From the NCBI RefSeq assembly GCF_017591425.1, contig NW_024466599.1, positions 25,830,001 to 25,894,000 on the forward strand: 64,000 nt of DNA, written 5' to 3'. The position numbers and the translations under genes were made by a program. The stretch is from Ochotona curzoniae (lineage: Eukaryota > Chordata > Mammalia > Lagomorpha > Ochotonidae). The first letter of the stretch is position 1; each line of letters opens with the position of its first letter. Below, one piece after another: positions 1 through 11,399 of the stretch. The notes under the pieces were generated by a model. It worked only from the letters and a program-made list of their open reading frames with translations. It was not told where the DNA came from and ran no database searches.

Positions 1-410
1 TAGGAGTGCTATTGCTGGGTCATATGGTATGCAGATTTTGAGTTGTTTGAGTGTTCTCCAGACTGATTTCCATAAAGGCTGTACCAACTTGCAGCTCCAC
101 CAGCAGTGGAGTAGGGTTCCCTTTTCCCCACATCCTCGCCAACAAGTGTCGTTGGTGTTCTTGTTTATGTGGGCCAATCTTACTGGTGTTAGGTGGTACC
201 TCATTGATGTCTTAATTTGTATTTCCCTTATTGCCAGGGAACTGGAGCATTTTTTCATATGTTTGTTTGCCATTTGGGCTTGTTCCTTTGTGAAATGTTT
301 GTCCATTTCCCGAGCCCATTTCTTGAGTGGTTTGTTTGTTTTGGTTTTTTGGTTGTTTTGGAGTTCTTTGTATATTCTGGAGATTAGCACACTATCTCCT
401 ACATAGTGCA
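1..410 (-). mobile_element. LINE-1 fragment, 3' part of ORF2, antisense
   Basis: Read on the minus strand it matches the well-known LINE-1 ORF2 end and 3' flank: 'aagaaatgggctcgggaaat', 'gaggtaccacctaacaccag', then 'tggtggagctgcaagttggt' and 'gacccagcaatagcactcct'. The open frame on the + strand at 29-406 is the complement of this element and not a gene. The element is cut by the window edge. Confidence 0.85.
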
Positions 411-420
411 TGAAGATCTT

Positions 421-1915
421 CAAAGAAATTTTAAGCAAAAGCCATCACACTACTTGACTTTAAAAAAAATATACAACAAAGCTATAATGATTAAAAGTGC
501 ATGACATTAGCATGAAGCACATACACAAGACTATGGAATGGAACAGAAAGCTTAGAAGTGAAAGAAATCTACAGCCATCTGGTCTTTGATGAAGCTACTA
601 AATTAGAAATTGGTGAAACAATAGTCTCTGATAAATGGGGAGTGGGAAAATAGGATTTCCACATGCAGGAGAGTGAAACTGAACCCAATCTCCCACCATG
701 ACTCACTATTTACAAACATGACCTCAAAGTCAATGAAAGACTTCATGTTATCTTTAAATAAACAAATATAATTTTCTTTAAAAAAAAAACAAATATAAGA
801 TCTGAAACTATGAATTAATAGGAGGAACAGGAAATATACAAGCACATCGGAATGCACAAGGATTTTTTTCTTATCCGCACCCCCCCCAAAAAAGAACAAA
901 AATTAAAAGCAAAACTAGATAAATGGGATTTCAACAAATTAAAAAGTTTATATACAGCCAAAGAATCAATCAACAAAGTAAAAAAAGAAAATCCACAGAA
1001 CAGGAGAAAATATTTTCAAGCTACAAATATAACAAAGAATTAAAAACCAGAACACATAAGGAACTCACACAACTCAAGAGCAATAAATAAGTAAATAAAG
1101 TGCAATAGATTAAAACAGACGTTCTCCCACAGAGAATGTATGAATAAGCAATTGATAAATTTAGAAAATGCACAATATCAGTGATCATCAGGGACACGCA
1201 CATGAAAACCACAGTAAGACATCACCTCACTCTGGTTGGCTATTCCCAAAACACAAAAGATAACTGGGCTGCAGAGCATCTGGCTAAGAGGGGACCCCTG
1301 TATTCCTCAGGGGGAAAAGCTGAATTAGTACAGACCTTGCGGAAAAGAATGTGAAAGATCCCCCAAAACATTGCAAACAGAACTAATATATAACCCCGAA
1401 ATCCCACTCCTGGGTTTATCTACAAAGTAATGAAATCGGTTTCTCAAAAGGGATAGCCACACTCCCTTAGTCATCACAGCACAGTTCACAGCAAGCAAGC
1501 GGACATCAACCCAGTGCGGCACAGGGCACGGTGGGATGCTATCCAGACATCAAAAAAAAAAATGAACTTCTATAATTTGTAATAACATAGATGACATTAG
1601 AGGTTATTGCATGAAGTGAGACAAACTAGGTATACAAGGGTCAGTACTGCGTGATCTCATTTCCATGGAGTCAAGGAGTAGATCTTAGAGAAGTTGGAAG
1701 AGAAGAGAATGGTGGTTCAGTGCCTGGAGAAGGCGGGGAAGAGGAGAGGCAGGGGCAGGGACAGGGAAGGTAGTAATATGTACTAAGTACAGTTAGAGGA
1801 AAGAAGTCCTGGTCTTCTGGACAGTAAGGTGTGCCAGGACACAATAATGCACTGTGTATTTTAAAAGCTTGAATTCCAAATGTTTTCAACATTAAAGAAA
1901 AATAGTAAATATTTG
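421..1915 (+). mobile_element. LINE-1 3' end, sense, old and broken
   Basis: It carries the LINE-1 ORF2 C-terminal region in + orientation: 'atacaacaaagctataatga', 'atggaatggaacagaaagct', 'gataaatgggatttcaacaa', followed by the 3' part 'gaaatcccactcctgggttt'. The frame is broken by indels. The longest remnant (852-1043) contains Leu-Asp-Lys-Trp-Asp-Phe-Asn-Lys-Leu-Lys-Ser, typical of the ORF2 end. The right edge is approximate. Confidence 0.8.
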
Positions 1916-2619
1916 AGGAGACATGTTTATCAACTGAACGTCACATAATGTGTACAGGTAGCAAAGCACCAAATAGCATCTTATAAATACATATAATTTT
2001 CTTTACCAGTTAAAAATTTTAAAATATATATTTTTTAAAAGAATCCTAATTGCAAGGATATTCCCCTCCCCTACCCACAAGTGGCAGTAGGTGGTAATGT
2101 TTCATGGCCCATTTCTTCAGTGTCACCCATCTTCTGTAGCTGTACACACAGGGAAGAACAGCTGACAGAAGTCTCCTCAGGTGGCAGGTGTCTGTGGTTT
2201 CATCTGGCCCAGAAACCCGAGCTAATATCCCAGTTTCTGAGTAGTCGTCACATGTGGCTGTTTTGACTTAAGGTGTTGGTGTTCAACTTCATTTTAGACC
2301 CTTCATGTTGTGCAGAAATCTGGGTTCCCCCCCCCCTTTCTCCAAGCCAGCTTCCTGATCCCTGGGTACAACAACTTCCTGGGCAGCTCTTTCCCACGGA
2401 GCCATGGGAAATATTGAGGCTCCCTTTGGCACTCTCTGGAGTCTGAGAAAAGGGATGGGGTGAAGGTGCTTCCTCTTGCATCTCGCCTTACTTGTTATCC
2501 TAAGGCCTACAGACCTGAGCTACTGTAGCTGCACCTGCCACCCTTACAGCCATGGGGCAGGGACAGTCCCCACATTCCAAAAGACAGGAAAAAGAAAACA
2601 AGGCTCAGAAAAAAAAGGT

Positions 2620-2782
2620 AGGGAGGAAGAGAAAAAGGAAGGAAGGAAGGAAAGAAGAAAGGAAGGAAGGAAGGAAGGAAGGAAGGAAGGAAGGAAGGAA
2701 GGAAGGAAGGAAGGAAGGAAGGAAGGAAGGAAGAAGGGAGGAAGGGAGGAAAGAAAAGAAAGAAAAAAGAAAAGGGAAAAGG
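2620..2782. repeat. 163-bp homopurine tract with (GGAA)n core
   Basis: Every base on the + strand from 2620 to 2782 is A or G. The core (about 2637-2730) is a GGAA tetranucleotide repeat flanked by less regular purine runs. It produces long artefactual Lys/Glu/Gly/Arg and Phe/Leu/Pro/Ser frames on both strands. Confidence 0.95.
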
Positions 2783-3006
2783 CCCAATGTACTAGTTTGG
2801 GAATGCTGACATCTCGTATATTGGAGGGCTGATGTCTTTCTGCTCTGCTTCCGGTCCAGCTGCTCACTAATGCACCTGGGAAAGCAACAGAATGTTATCC
2901 AAGCGCTTACCTCTGACACCCGTGATGGTGTTCCTGGCTCCTGGCTTCACCCTAGCTTAACCCAGCCATGGAAGCCATTTGGACAGTGAGCCAAAGGTCA
3001 GAAGAT
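2783..3006 (+). mobile_element. old C-repeat SINE, 5' and body part, split by a younger SINE
   Basis: A diverged lagomorph C-repeat: 'ctaatgcacctgggaaagca', then 'ggctcctggcttcaccctag'. Its tail continues after the younger insertion, at 3348-3400 ('ctctgccttttaaataaaaa'). Confidence 0.75.
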
Positions 3007-3335
3007 TTCTTTTTCTTCTTCTTCTTTTTTTTTTAATTGGAAAGGCAGATATACAGAAAGGAAGACAGACAGAAAGGAAGATCATCCACCCAATGGTTTA
3101 CCCCACAAGCTGCTGCAGTGCCTGGAACTGAGCCAAGCTGAAGCCAGGAGCTTCTTCCAGGTCTCCCACGTGGGAGCAGGGTCCAAAGACTAAGGGCCGT
3201 CCTTGACTGTTTTCCCAGGTTACAAGCAGGGAGCTGGACGGGAAGCAGAGCTGCCAGGATTAGAACCAGTGCCCAGTTGGGATCCCAGTGCATTTAAGAC
3301 GAGTACTTTAACCACTAGGCTATCATGCCAGGCCC
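3007..3335 (-). mobile_element. C-repeat SINE inserted in an older SINE
   Basis: A full-length minus-strand copy, from a T-run with 'attggaaaggcagatataca' to 'atgccaggccc'. It is flanked by the 12-bp target duplication AGGTCAGAAGAT (2995-3006 and 3336-3347). Confidence 0.9.
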
Positions 3336-3347
3336 AGGTCAGAAGAT

Positions 3348-3400
3348 ATCAATGTCTTTCCTTCTCCTTTTCTCTGCCTTTTAAATAAAAACAAAAACAA
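3348..3400 (+). mobile_element. 3' tail of the split older SINE
   Basis: It completes the SINE begun at 2783: pyrimidine-rich end, 'ctctgccttttaaataaaaa' and an A-rich tail. Confidence 0.65.
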
Positions 3401-3954
3401 AACCCAAATAGCCTTGCACCTTCAGGGACCACATAGTAGGCATCCTTTGCTACCAGATTTCCCAATACACTCCCAACCAGCTCTGCTCCCATTATACAAG
3501 AAGGGGCATCTGTGTACCTGTGACATGGAAGAGCAGTGGTAGGAGAGCCTTGTCTCCCCTCCTTTGGGGGGCCCCTGCACCTGCAGTGTTGTTGAATGAC
3601 TCTCTGTCTGGCACCTCCCACCTTTGCTTCTTAGTGGGGGTAGACAGGTAGGAGACAAGGCCCAGGGGAGGAGAACGAATTTCTTGCTATTCTGAACACT
3701 GCACCCCCCAGGCTGCCTCCATCCCTTCTGCTTCTCTTCCGCTCACTGGCCTTGAGCAAGGTGGCTCTGGTGTTTGTTTTGTGGGGTTTGGTTTTGTTCT
3801 GCTACCTGTACTGGTTCCACAGGAATGGCCCCAGTTGTGGCAAATTCACTGGCATTCCTTTAGAAAGACACATTTAGGCCCTTCTGACTTCAGCTTTTGG
3901 CTGGAATCTAGGTAACAGGAAGACTCCCATGCCATCTCCTGTAACCATGGCACT

Positions 3955-4160
3955 CTCTCTAATAGGTGTTTCTGTGCGCCAGACACCTGTGCAACAACAA
4001 TCCTGAGACCCGGGGCCAAGTGTCTTCCCTTCTTGCAGCTGAGGAAGCTGCTGTTAGAGAAGCTACGCTCAGACAAGCTTAGGCACTTGCCCAGGAGCAT
4101 AGTTCTACCGGCCCACACAAAATCCAAACCCTGGGTTTCTCATTTTGCAATTAGGGTTGA
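3955..4160 (+). repeat. MIR-like ancient SINE relic
   Basis: It has the order of a MIR core: 'ctgaggaagctgctgttaga', 'cacttgcccaggagcatag', then a region like the MIR 3' half. It is strongly diverged. Confidence 0.5.
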
Positions 4161-4584
4161 GGCCAGAGAAACTGATGTGGTGGAGAGGAGGTGGGGCAGG
4201 AGTGATGGCCAATGATAATTTGAACTATAGAGTCAATTCCATTTCTTCTGAGGACCTCCATGGAAGAGATCGTTTCCAGAACTTCTCTGTCCTAAGTACC
4301 ACAGCCAAATTTAACACCAGCTACACCCAACAAGGACTTGTGCTAGTTGCCTAAACCTTGACATCCAATAGGATACAAGGTCTAGGGCACTTTTCCCACA
4401 ATCTGCTTTTACTTCAATTCATTCACTATTGATGTCTTTGTCCTATTTACATCCCAACCTCCCATGACAGTGCCACTAGATGTTACTGTCAGCTTCTTAG
4501 TACCAGACCATGCGTGGTCTCCACAGCCAGAATACCAGAGCTCTCTCACTGGCATCTCCTGCATGAGCTAAGCAAACCAACATA

Positions 4585-4830
4585 CCATACCACTTCTGAC
4601 CCAGCTCCCTGCTAATGCACCCAAGAAAACAACACATGACCCAAGTGCTAGGGCTCCTCCCATCCATGTGGGAGACTCAGCAGGGTTTGCTGGCTCCTGA
4701 CTTCAGCTGGTCCAGCCCCCAGCCATTGTATCTATTCGAAGAGTGAATCGGCAAGAAAGATCAGCCTCTCCTTTTCACTCTGGAACTCTGACTTCAAATA
4801 AATCTTTCTTTACGAAAGAAAGCCACAACC
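4585..4830 (+). mobile_element. old C-repeat SINE
   Basis: 'cagctccctgctaatgcacc', 'catgtgggagactcagcagg' and 'tgacttcaaataaatctttc' in the expected order. The head is degraded. Confidence 0.75.
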
Positions 4831-5459
4831 TCTCTAAAGAGTAAAAGTTCACCCATCTGAGTGGAAGATGCCAGTGAGAACCATCAGAGGGGCTCTTTGG
4901 TGCTGCTTTCCTTCAAATGACAAATTCCCATAGGAATTGGGGGTAGAGAGAGAGGAAGCAATGCAAGAATCAGCAATTATTCAGCCCTCAGCCTGTAGTT
5001 ACCAAACTTGTCTTCATCTAAGAATGCGAGTTAGCAGGTAAATCATGTTAGGATGACCCCAAAAAGCATAACAACCTTCTTCCAGGAAATGTTCTCATTG
5101 GAAAAACTGAAGCATCTCAATCTGCCGTGTGGGCTCCCGCCGAGGACAGATCTGAAGCCAGCCACTGCAAGGCTGTTCCCCCAGGAAATTAGCAACCATT
5201 GAGCAGAGGCTGTTGTTTGGCTAGCACCTTGGCTGTGGAGAGCTAAATCAAAACAGGGAAATGTTGATTTGTAGAAATTGACCAAAAAACTGAGGAGGCA
5301 CATTTCTGGTGCCACAGCAAGAGAAGGGAAAGTGCATCTTTATTAGTGGCTATGGAACAAGACCAACAGGAAACTCCTCCCGCTTCCCCTGGGCTGTGTG
5401 CTAAGTGCCTGGCCTGGAGGCAAGGCAAGCACAAGTCGGTTGCAACAAGGTGGACTTCT

Positions 5460-5796
5460 TCTTCTTTTTTTTTTTTAAAGATTTATTTATTTATTGGAAA
5501 GTCAGATATACAAAGAGGAGGAGAGACAGAGAGGAGAATCTTCCGTCCGGTGATTCACTCCCCAAGTGAGTGCAACGGCCAATGCTATGCCGGTCTGAAG
5601 TCAGGAGCCAGGAACCTCTTCCGGGTATCCCACACGGGTGCAGGGTCCAAGGCTTTAGGCCGTCCTCGACTGCTTTCCCAGGCCACAAGCAGGGAGCTGG
5701 ATGGGAAGTGGAGCTGCCGGGATTAGAACCGGCGCCCATATGGGATCCCAGGCGTTCAAGACGAGGACTTTAGCCGCTAGGCCACTGTGCCGGGCC
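5460..5796 (-). mobile_element. young C-repeat SINE with 17-bp target duplication
   Basis: A complete minus-strand copy from the T-run and 'aaagatttatttatttattg' to 'gccactgtgccggg'. It is flanked by a perfect 17-bp duplication CAACAAGGTGGACTTCT (5443-5459 and 5797-5813). Confidence 0.95.
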
Positions 5797-6112
5797 CAAC
5801 AAGGTGGACTTCTCAAGAACCTCTGGCTGCCTGGCCGCAGCAAGGCCATTCCTCACCCTCTCTTCAGAATCAGGTGGCTTTGATGAGCTCTCAGGATTCT
5901 TGGACCACGTCTAATATAACCTCTTCAGGACTCTAAAAGCTGCTCATGACTTACTTTCCAGAATATTCCTCTTGTGTGGAAAACAGCACGTGGATCCATA
6001 CCTTGATTCTTATTTCCCATTATCTATGTAACCTTCAAAAGGCTTCCCGACCTCTCAGAAAAACCACTTCTTCTCTTAAAACTAAGAATGTGTGATCAAC
6101 GTTAAATGTGAG

Positions 6113-6400
6113 GGGCTGGCATGGTGGCAGAACAGGTAAAGCTTCCACATGTTATGCCAGCATCCTATGAGTACCAGTTAGTGTCCAATTTAGCTCCCTG
6201 CTAATGATCTAGGAGAAGCACAAAAAGACGAACCGAGTACTTGGGTCACTGCCATCCGTTCACTTTAGATGAAGCTCCTGGCTTCAACCTGGTCCAGCTC
6301 TGGCTACTGCAGCCATGTGGAGAGGGGGGTGAATCAGTAGATTAAAGATCTCTTTCCCCCTAACTCTTCCAAGTAAATCAATATTAAAAATAATATTAAA
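6113..6400 (+). mobile_element. old C-repeat SINE
   Basis: Head 'ggggctggcatggtggcaga', body 'tagctccctgctaatgatct' and 'atgaagctcctggcttcaac', then a short A-rich tail. Confidence 0.75.
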
Positions 6401-6654
6401 GGTGAATGCTAATGTAAATTATCTGGCACACAGTAGATGCCAACTGCATATGAAATCTCTTGCTCCCTCTCCACCCCCCTCATGTAGAACTTGTAACAGG
6501 GAAAACAATGTAATGATGGACAGAACTGCATCCTATCCAGTCTTCTACTGCCTATGCATCGCGCCCGATTGGCTTCTGTCTCCTTCACTTCACCTTATCT
6601 TGACCCACTAAGAGCACTGGGAGGATGGATAGACATGGCAAGGCGATAAATGAC

Positions 6655-6860
6655 AGCTTCAGCTGCTTAGTGCCTGTCATGAACCAAGCACCAAGAGGGT
6701 CCCTTCTATGCACGCCATCCAGTTCCAGCAGCAGCCTACCAAGTAGGTGTGGCTATCTGCTCTCTACAGCCAAGGGAGCCAGGCTCAGAGAGCTTGAATG
6801 ACAACATTAGGGAGGGTGGAGGAGCCGGTTATGATCCTGAAATCAGAATTCCAAAGCCTG
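6655..6860 (+). repeat. MIR-like ancient SINE relic
   Basis: It has the MIR order: 'gctgcttagtgcctgtcatg', 'accaagtaggtgtggctatc', 'ccaggctcagagagcttgaa'. It is diverged. Confidence 0.5.
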
Positions 6861-7078
6861 CCCACCCACCCCTCCATGAGGCAAAAACTCTAAATAGAGA
6901 CCTAGAATCCTAGAATCTGTATTTTTACCACACTGTGAGATGATAAGCCAAGGATGGGGAACTCTAGGCACACAACACCTGTTACTGCTGAGAAGGTGGC
7001 CACGCGCAGCTGTCCTTGACCATTTCCAATAGTAATCCTTGGATGTCAAAAGCATAAAAGAACTTTAAAAGTGCTTTT

Positions 7079-7403
7079 TTTTTTTTAAAGATTTATTTAT
7101 CTTGTATTGGAAAGTCAGATATACAGAGAGGAGGAGAGACAGAGAGGAAGATCCTCCATCCGATGATTCACCTCCCAAGCAGCCGCAAATGCCAGACCCG
7201 AAGACAGGAGCCTGGAGCTTCTTCCAGGTCTCCCACACAAGTGCAGGGTCCCAATTCTTTGGGCCGTCCTCGACTGCTGTATGAAGGTACAAGCAGGGAG
7301 CTGGATGGTAAATGGGGCAGTCGGGATATGAATCAGCACCCATATGGGATCCCTGTGCATACAATGCAAGGACTTTAGCCACTAGGCTACTGCACCAGGC
7401 CCA
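7079..7403 (-). mobile_element. C-repeat SINE with 12-bp target duplication
   Basis: A full-length minus-strand copy with 'aaagatttatttatcttgta' and 'ctactgcaccaggcc'. It is flanked by AAAAGTGCTTTT (7067-7078 and 7404-7415). Confidence 0.93.
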
Positions 7404-8769
7404 AAAAGTGCTTTTCCAGGAAAGTCTTTGAGGAAAAAAAAATCAGACTTCCACATTATCTGAAATTGTATAAAGAAGCCATCTTACTGGATGCGTTTTG
7501 ATTGCTCATAAGAACTTGGTTCCAGGAAGAATTCACCTTGGCTCACATCAAGAGCATTATGCTGAGTGAAGAACTCAGAGCAACCGAACTAGGTGAAGGG
7601 ATTTCCTCTGTGCCGGGCAAGGCAGTTCTCCCCCATGCAGGAGAGCAAGCAAAAACAGCAGGCTAAGCAATCCCCTCAAGTCCAGAGAAATGGCTTTAGG
7701 ACAAGTCTGTTCCCTAAGCACTTAGCCGCAGAGACTGCCCTCAGGATATTTAACCGCTCTTTTAGCAAATCGATTCTACTGAAGGCAGCCTGGAGTGTCA
7801 GAAGCCTGGCAATTAGACAATGGTGTCAGAGAAAACAATAACGCATAGTTTCCAATATATTTGTATTTCTTAAAAGTTTACCTTTTTATTGAAAGGTATC
7901 AAGATATACTTAGGCACGATCTTCACAGATCAGATCAGTGTCTATTATATTTTCCTAATAATATCATATATGTAGGTTTGAAAATACCATATATGATAAG
8001 CTCAAGGTGGGAAAAATGTTCACTACTTGCAACTATGACAATGAACAATTTTTCATTAAAATGTCCTATCAGTACATATACATGTGGATATCAGTATATA
8101 AGTATGTGTTTCTCTCCAAATTTATATTTATGTCCTATTTCATGAAAAGTACAAGCAATCCTGCTCAATATCTTTTCCCTGCACGAAGGGGATCAATCCT
8201 AAGCCTCTGGCTTCCAAGAGTCATCCGTGCCCCCTGGCATTTCAGAGCAAAACAGGCTCTCCTGAGAACTTCGGAACCTCACTGGGACTTGTTAGAAAAG
8301 CCGAATCCCTTCAAAGGCGTGAGAACACTGGTCCAAAGACTCCAAGAACTCTACCCGACCTGGAGTGCTCTGGCATAGCCCACAGGGCAGATCCAAGGGT
8401 AATCAACTACTAACAAGAAGCAGGGTGAATGAAAGATCTGTCTCCTGCCTTGGCCGGCTCATGCCTGCAAGGGCAGCCCAAGTGACTCAACTCCAACCCA
8501 ACTCCAGAGTCTCTGTTCCCTGAGCTGCTCTCCCAAGTCGTTGCAGGTGTGACAGGGCTGGGTGTGGAAGCACACAGCTACCGTGCTGGGAGCTCCCCCA
8601 CCTGCCTTTGTGCATCCAGCTACTCCAGGGTACAGCTCCAACGCCATTCCTCAGGCTGCCACATAATGTCACAGAGGAAGCTGGGTGGTCCCCAGGAAGA
8701 GAGCGATTCCTGCTTACGTCAGATGCTATCCCCTCGGGCTGCTGTCCTGTGAACCAACAAGGCATCACC

Positions 8770-9290
8770 CTGACGCAGAGGGATGCTGAAAGGGGGTTAA
8801 AAAATATTCTCCCTCCCTAAAGACGCCTACCTCTAGTCCCTGGAACTGAAGCATGTTTCCTAGTAGTGGCAAAGGGACCCAGGGATGGAAAGCCAGACTA
8901 ATGTGACTAAATTAAAAATCTGGACACGGGGATTACCTAGGTGGGCTCTAAATGCAGTCAACTGCATCTTTATAAAAGGGAGGAGGCAGGTCTCACACCT
9001 GCCAGGTAAGGTAGGTACCTTACCTGGGCAGGTAAAGGTGGGTGGAGGAAGAATTGAGAACGCTGACCTTGCAGGTCAGGAACACCCACTGCCAGCAGGC
9101 ACAGAGCAGATGCTGCCCCACGGCCTCCTGAGGGCATCTCAGGGTGCTCAGCACAGCTGATACCTTGAGTTTTAACCCAGAACCACTGCTTTTGGCATTC
9201 TAACCATGAGACAGTACCTCTGTGTGGCTTGCAAGCTCCCAGTGTGTGGTAATTTGTCATAGCAGCACTGGAAACTAACCCAGATGCACA
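8770..9290 (+). repeat. ancient interspersed repeat, family unassigned
   Basis: It resembles a common old mammalian repeat: 'aaagggacccagggatgg', 'gattacctaggtgggctcta', 'tttataaaagggaggaggca', and a tail 'tgtggtaatttgtcatagca'. Pieces of the same kind of repeat appear near 32190-32300 and 61390-61830. I cannot name the family with confidence. Confidence 0.5.
8997..9033. repeat. near-perfect inverted repeat (hairpin)
   Basis: The arms are 8997-9013 and 9016-9033, separated by two bases. The inner 12 bases of each arm (CCAGGTAAGGTA and TACCTTACCTGG) are perfectly complementary, and the outer part pairs with a single-base bulge. Confidence 0.85.
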
Positions 9291-9609
9291 GGTGGTAGCT
9301 TGCACCCCCAGTGGGGCCCAACATGGCATGCAGTAATGAGTAGTGGTTCTAGCCCAGGGTTGGGGTGCCATGTCCCCTCAGGCACCTCAGTGTGTCTCCC
9401 TCTGCTCAAGACAAACCCCCATGTGCTCAGTGGTGGCCATTTGTGCCCTTGCCCTAAACTTTGAGTCATACTCCCTGGGTACCCAAAGCACAGCCTGAAC
9501 CTCCATTGACAGAAAGGCAACTGCAGCTCTGTAGAACATTGCAGAAGAACTCTAATCTTCACACGTGGATGAGGAGAGATGCTGGCACAGACTGCTCAGA
9601 TCCTGAGCC

Positions 9610-9912
9610 ACAGCTGCCTGCAACAGCAGCATCCCACATGGGCAGCAGTTTGAGTGCCGGCTGCTCCACTTCCAACCCAGCTTCTTGCTAATGTGCCTGG
9701 GAAGGCAGCAGCAGCAAGCGGCCCAAGCACTTGGGCCCCTGTCACCTGTGAGAGAGAACTGGATGGATTTCCAGGCTCCTAACTTCAGCCTGGCTGAGCC
9801 GTGGATAGCACAGCCATTTAGAGAGTGTGGCAGTTGAAAGATCTCTCATTCATTCATTCTCTCTCCTTGCTCTAAGTCTGATTTTCAAATAAATCCATCT
9901 TTTTAAAAGGAA
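9610..9912 (+). mobile_element. old C-repeat SINE
   Basis: 'agcagcatcccacatgggca', 'ttgctaatgtgcctgggaag', 'ctaacttcagcctggctgag' and 'gattttcaaataaatccatc' in the expected order. Confidence 0.8.
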
Positions 9913-10416
9913 AATCTAGATAACCCTTATCTTAGTTCTGTTTGTCCATTTTAGAGACCGGGAAACTGAGAACTAAATGAGCTGTTGATCATGAACCAAC
10001 AGGAAAGTCACAGGGGAGGCCCTGAAGGTGCCCTCCATCTGCAGGCTAGTGCCAATTCAAACAGGAAAGAGAAATAAAAATGTATCACAAGCCATTGCTT
10101 GTAATGTAGTACCCAACAAATTAATTTGGCAATTAATCATGCTCTATCTTACCTATTTTGTTGTAGTTTCTGAACTGTCATTTAAAATATTATGTAATCT
10201 TGGTTGCTTACCAATTTATTTCTCTGGAATTGCATATTCCTTTAGGCAGGAATTACAGGCGGTTTGTCTGGACTTTACCTCCCTTCTGCCAGCATGGCTC
10301 TTGTTCAGTAAAAGTTTATGATTTCTGACCCCCGTATCAGCCTGCAAGCCTTGCCACATAATTCTATATTCTTACAGATGAGATGACAAAAGCCTCTCAT
10401 TTGCCGTGTCTTCCAG

Positions 10417-10569
10417 GGACAACTACACAGCCAATCACCCTGATGCCAACTCTGGCCACCACTGTAGCTGAGGACACCCACACGAACTTGCCAAGGCCAT
10501 CCCCACCCGCAGCCTCTGCTACCAGCAGCCCAAGACCACAGCCCGTGGGACACAGAAGCCGGCAGACAG
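10417..10569 (+). CDS. VIT: VIT coding exon: Ser/Thr/Pro-rich linker, first part
   Basis: This exon codes about 50 residues of the low-complexity linker between the LCCL domain and the first vWA domain. It is rich in Thr, Pro, Ser and Ala, with a Pro-Arg-Pro-Ser-Pro motif and a Pro-Val-Gly-His-Arg-Ser stretch that I recognise from human vitrin. Such a linker is likely to be extended and O-glycosylated (inference). The acceptor is 'gtgtcttccag' ending at 10416 and the donor is 'gtcagt' at 10570. The exon starts and ends in phase 1 and is 153 bp, so skipping it would keep the frame. An open frame runs from an upstream ATG at 10383, but that ATG lies in the intron and is not a start. Confidence 0.9.
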
Positions 10570-11399
10570 GTCAGTAGGTAGAACGTATCATTGCATGCTA
10601 AAAGTGTGGAGATGCAGGTGCAGAGTAGCCACAGTCCGGATGCCCTCATGTTGTTGCCATGTGCAGAACAGGCTGGAACTCTCAGGACCTGGGCCCAGAG
10701 ATACTTGGTTGTGTCCTCCCAGATTCAAGGAATGGTAGCAATCTAAAAGTAGGACTGCTGATTGCATACATTTGAAGGGAGGAATTTAGATGCAACTTTC
10801 CTGTTTCAGGGTTCACATCCCGCAAAGGGATGGTAGGTGTTGATGTGAGCATCACTGTCTTCGGGATTCTGTTGTTGTTTTCAGTGACAAATTGCATGCA
10901 CCTGCAAGTCTTCAACTATTAGAACCAAACCAAAGCAGAACAATTTCTTTAGTAAAACTCAGAGGGTTCAAACTGTTGTCCATTTTCTGATTTTCTTGTC
11001 TGATCATGTTTTAGACTTTATCAAATCCCAGGTGACAGAATTCATCTTGGCACCCTAACAAACAGGGCCTTACAAGCACATGGAATAATCCACCCTCGGG
11101 TTCCTGCCTTGGCTTCAATCAGCACCAGCCTGGGCTAATAAGCAGCTATCTCATTTCAAAGATTTTTCTGGCAAGTGCAACAGGAAATTCTGCAGCTGGG
11201 CACCACCATTGTTCCAGCAATTTTTTTTTCCCTGAAAACTTCCTACCTGATGCCACTTTAGCCTTGCAGTGGGGAGTGTTAAGGGCTTGTTCTGATCAGC
11301 CTCCCACTTGCAGCTTTCAGTTGTTGATTGCCACGTAGATTCACCCCGTTACCTTTCCTGGGACTCCGGCTGTTTTTTCCCACCCAGTTTCTTATTGAC

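Larger units (their letters stand above)
1..10416. other. upstream VIT intron sequence, no exon recognised
   Basis: By position this is intron, since the first exon seen starts with part of a codon. It holds two LINE-1 fragments (1-1915), a homopurine tract (2620-2782), seven SINE copies, MIR-like relics near 4.0 and 6.7 kb, a degenerate ancient repeat at 8770-9290 and a hairpin at 8997-9033. The stretches 1915-2600, 3400-3950, 7850-8770 and 9915-10416 show nothing I can name. The LCCL exons and the exon preceding 10417 were searched for by eye and not found. Confidence 0.6.

Noticed and set aside
29..406. Open frame of 125 codons on the + strand
   Set aside because: It is the antisense of a LINE-1 ORF2/3' fragment and not a gene.
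2476..2919. Several open frames of 85-118 codons on both strands
   Set aside because: They are translations of the GGAA homopurine tract and its complement, of pure Lys/Glu/Arg/Gly or Phe/Leu/Pro/Ser composition.
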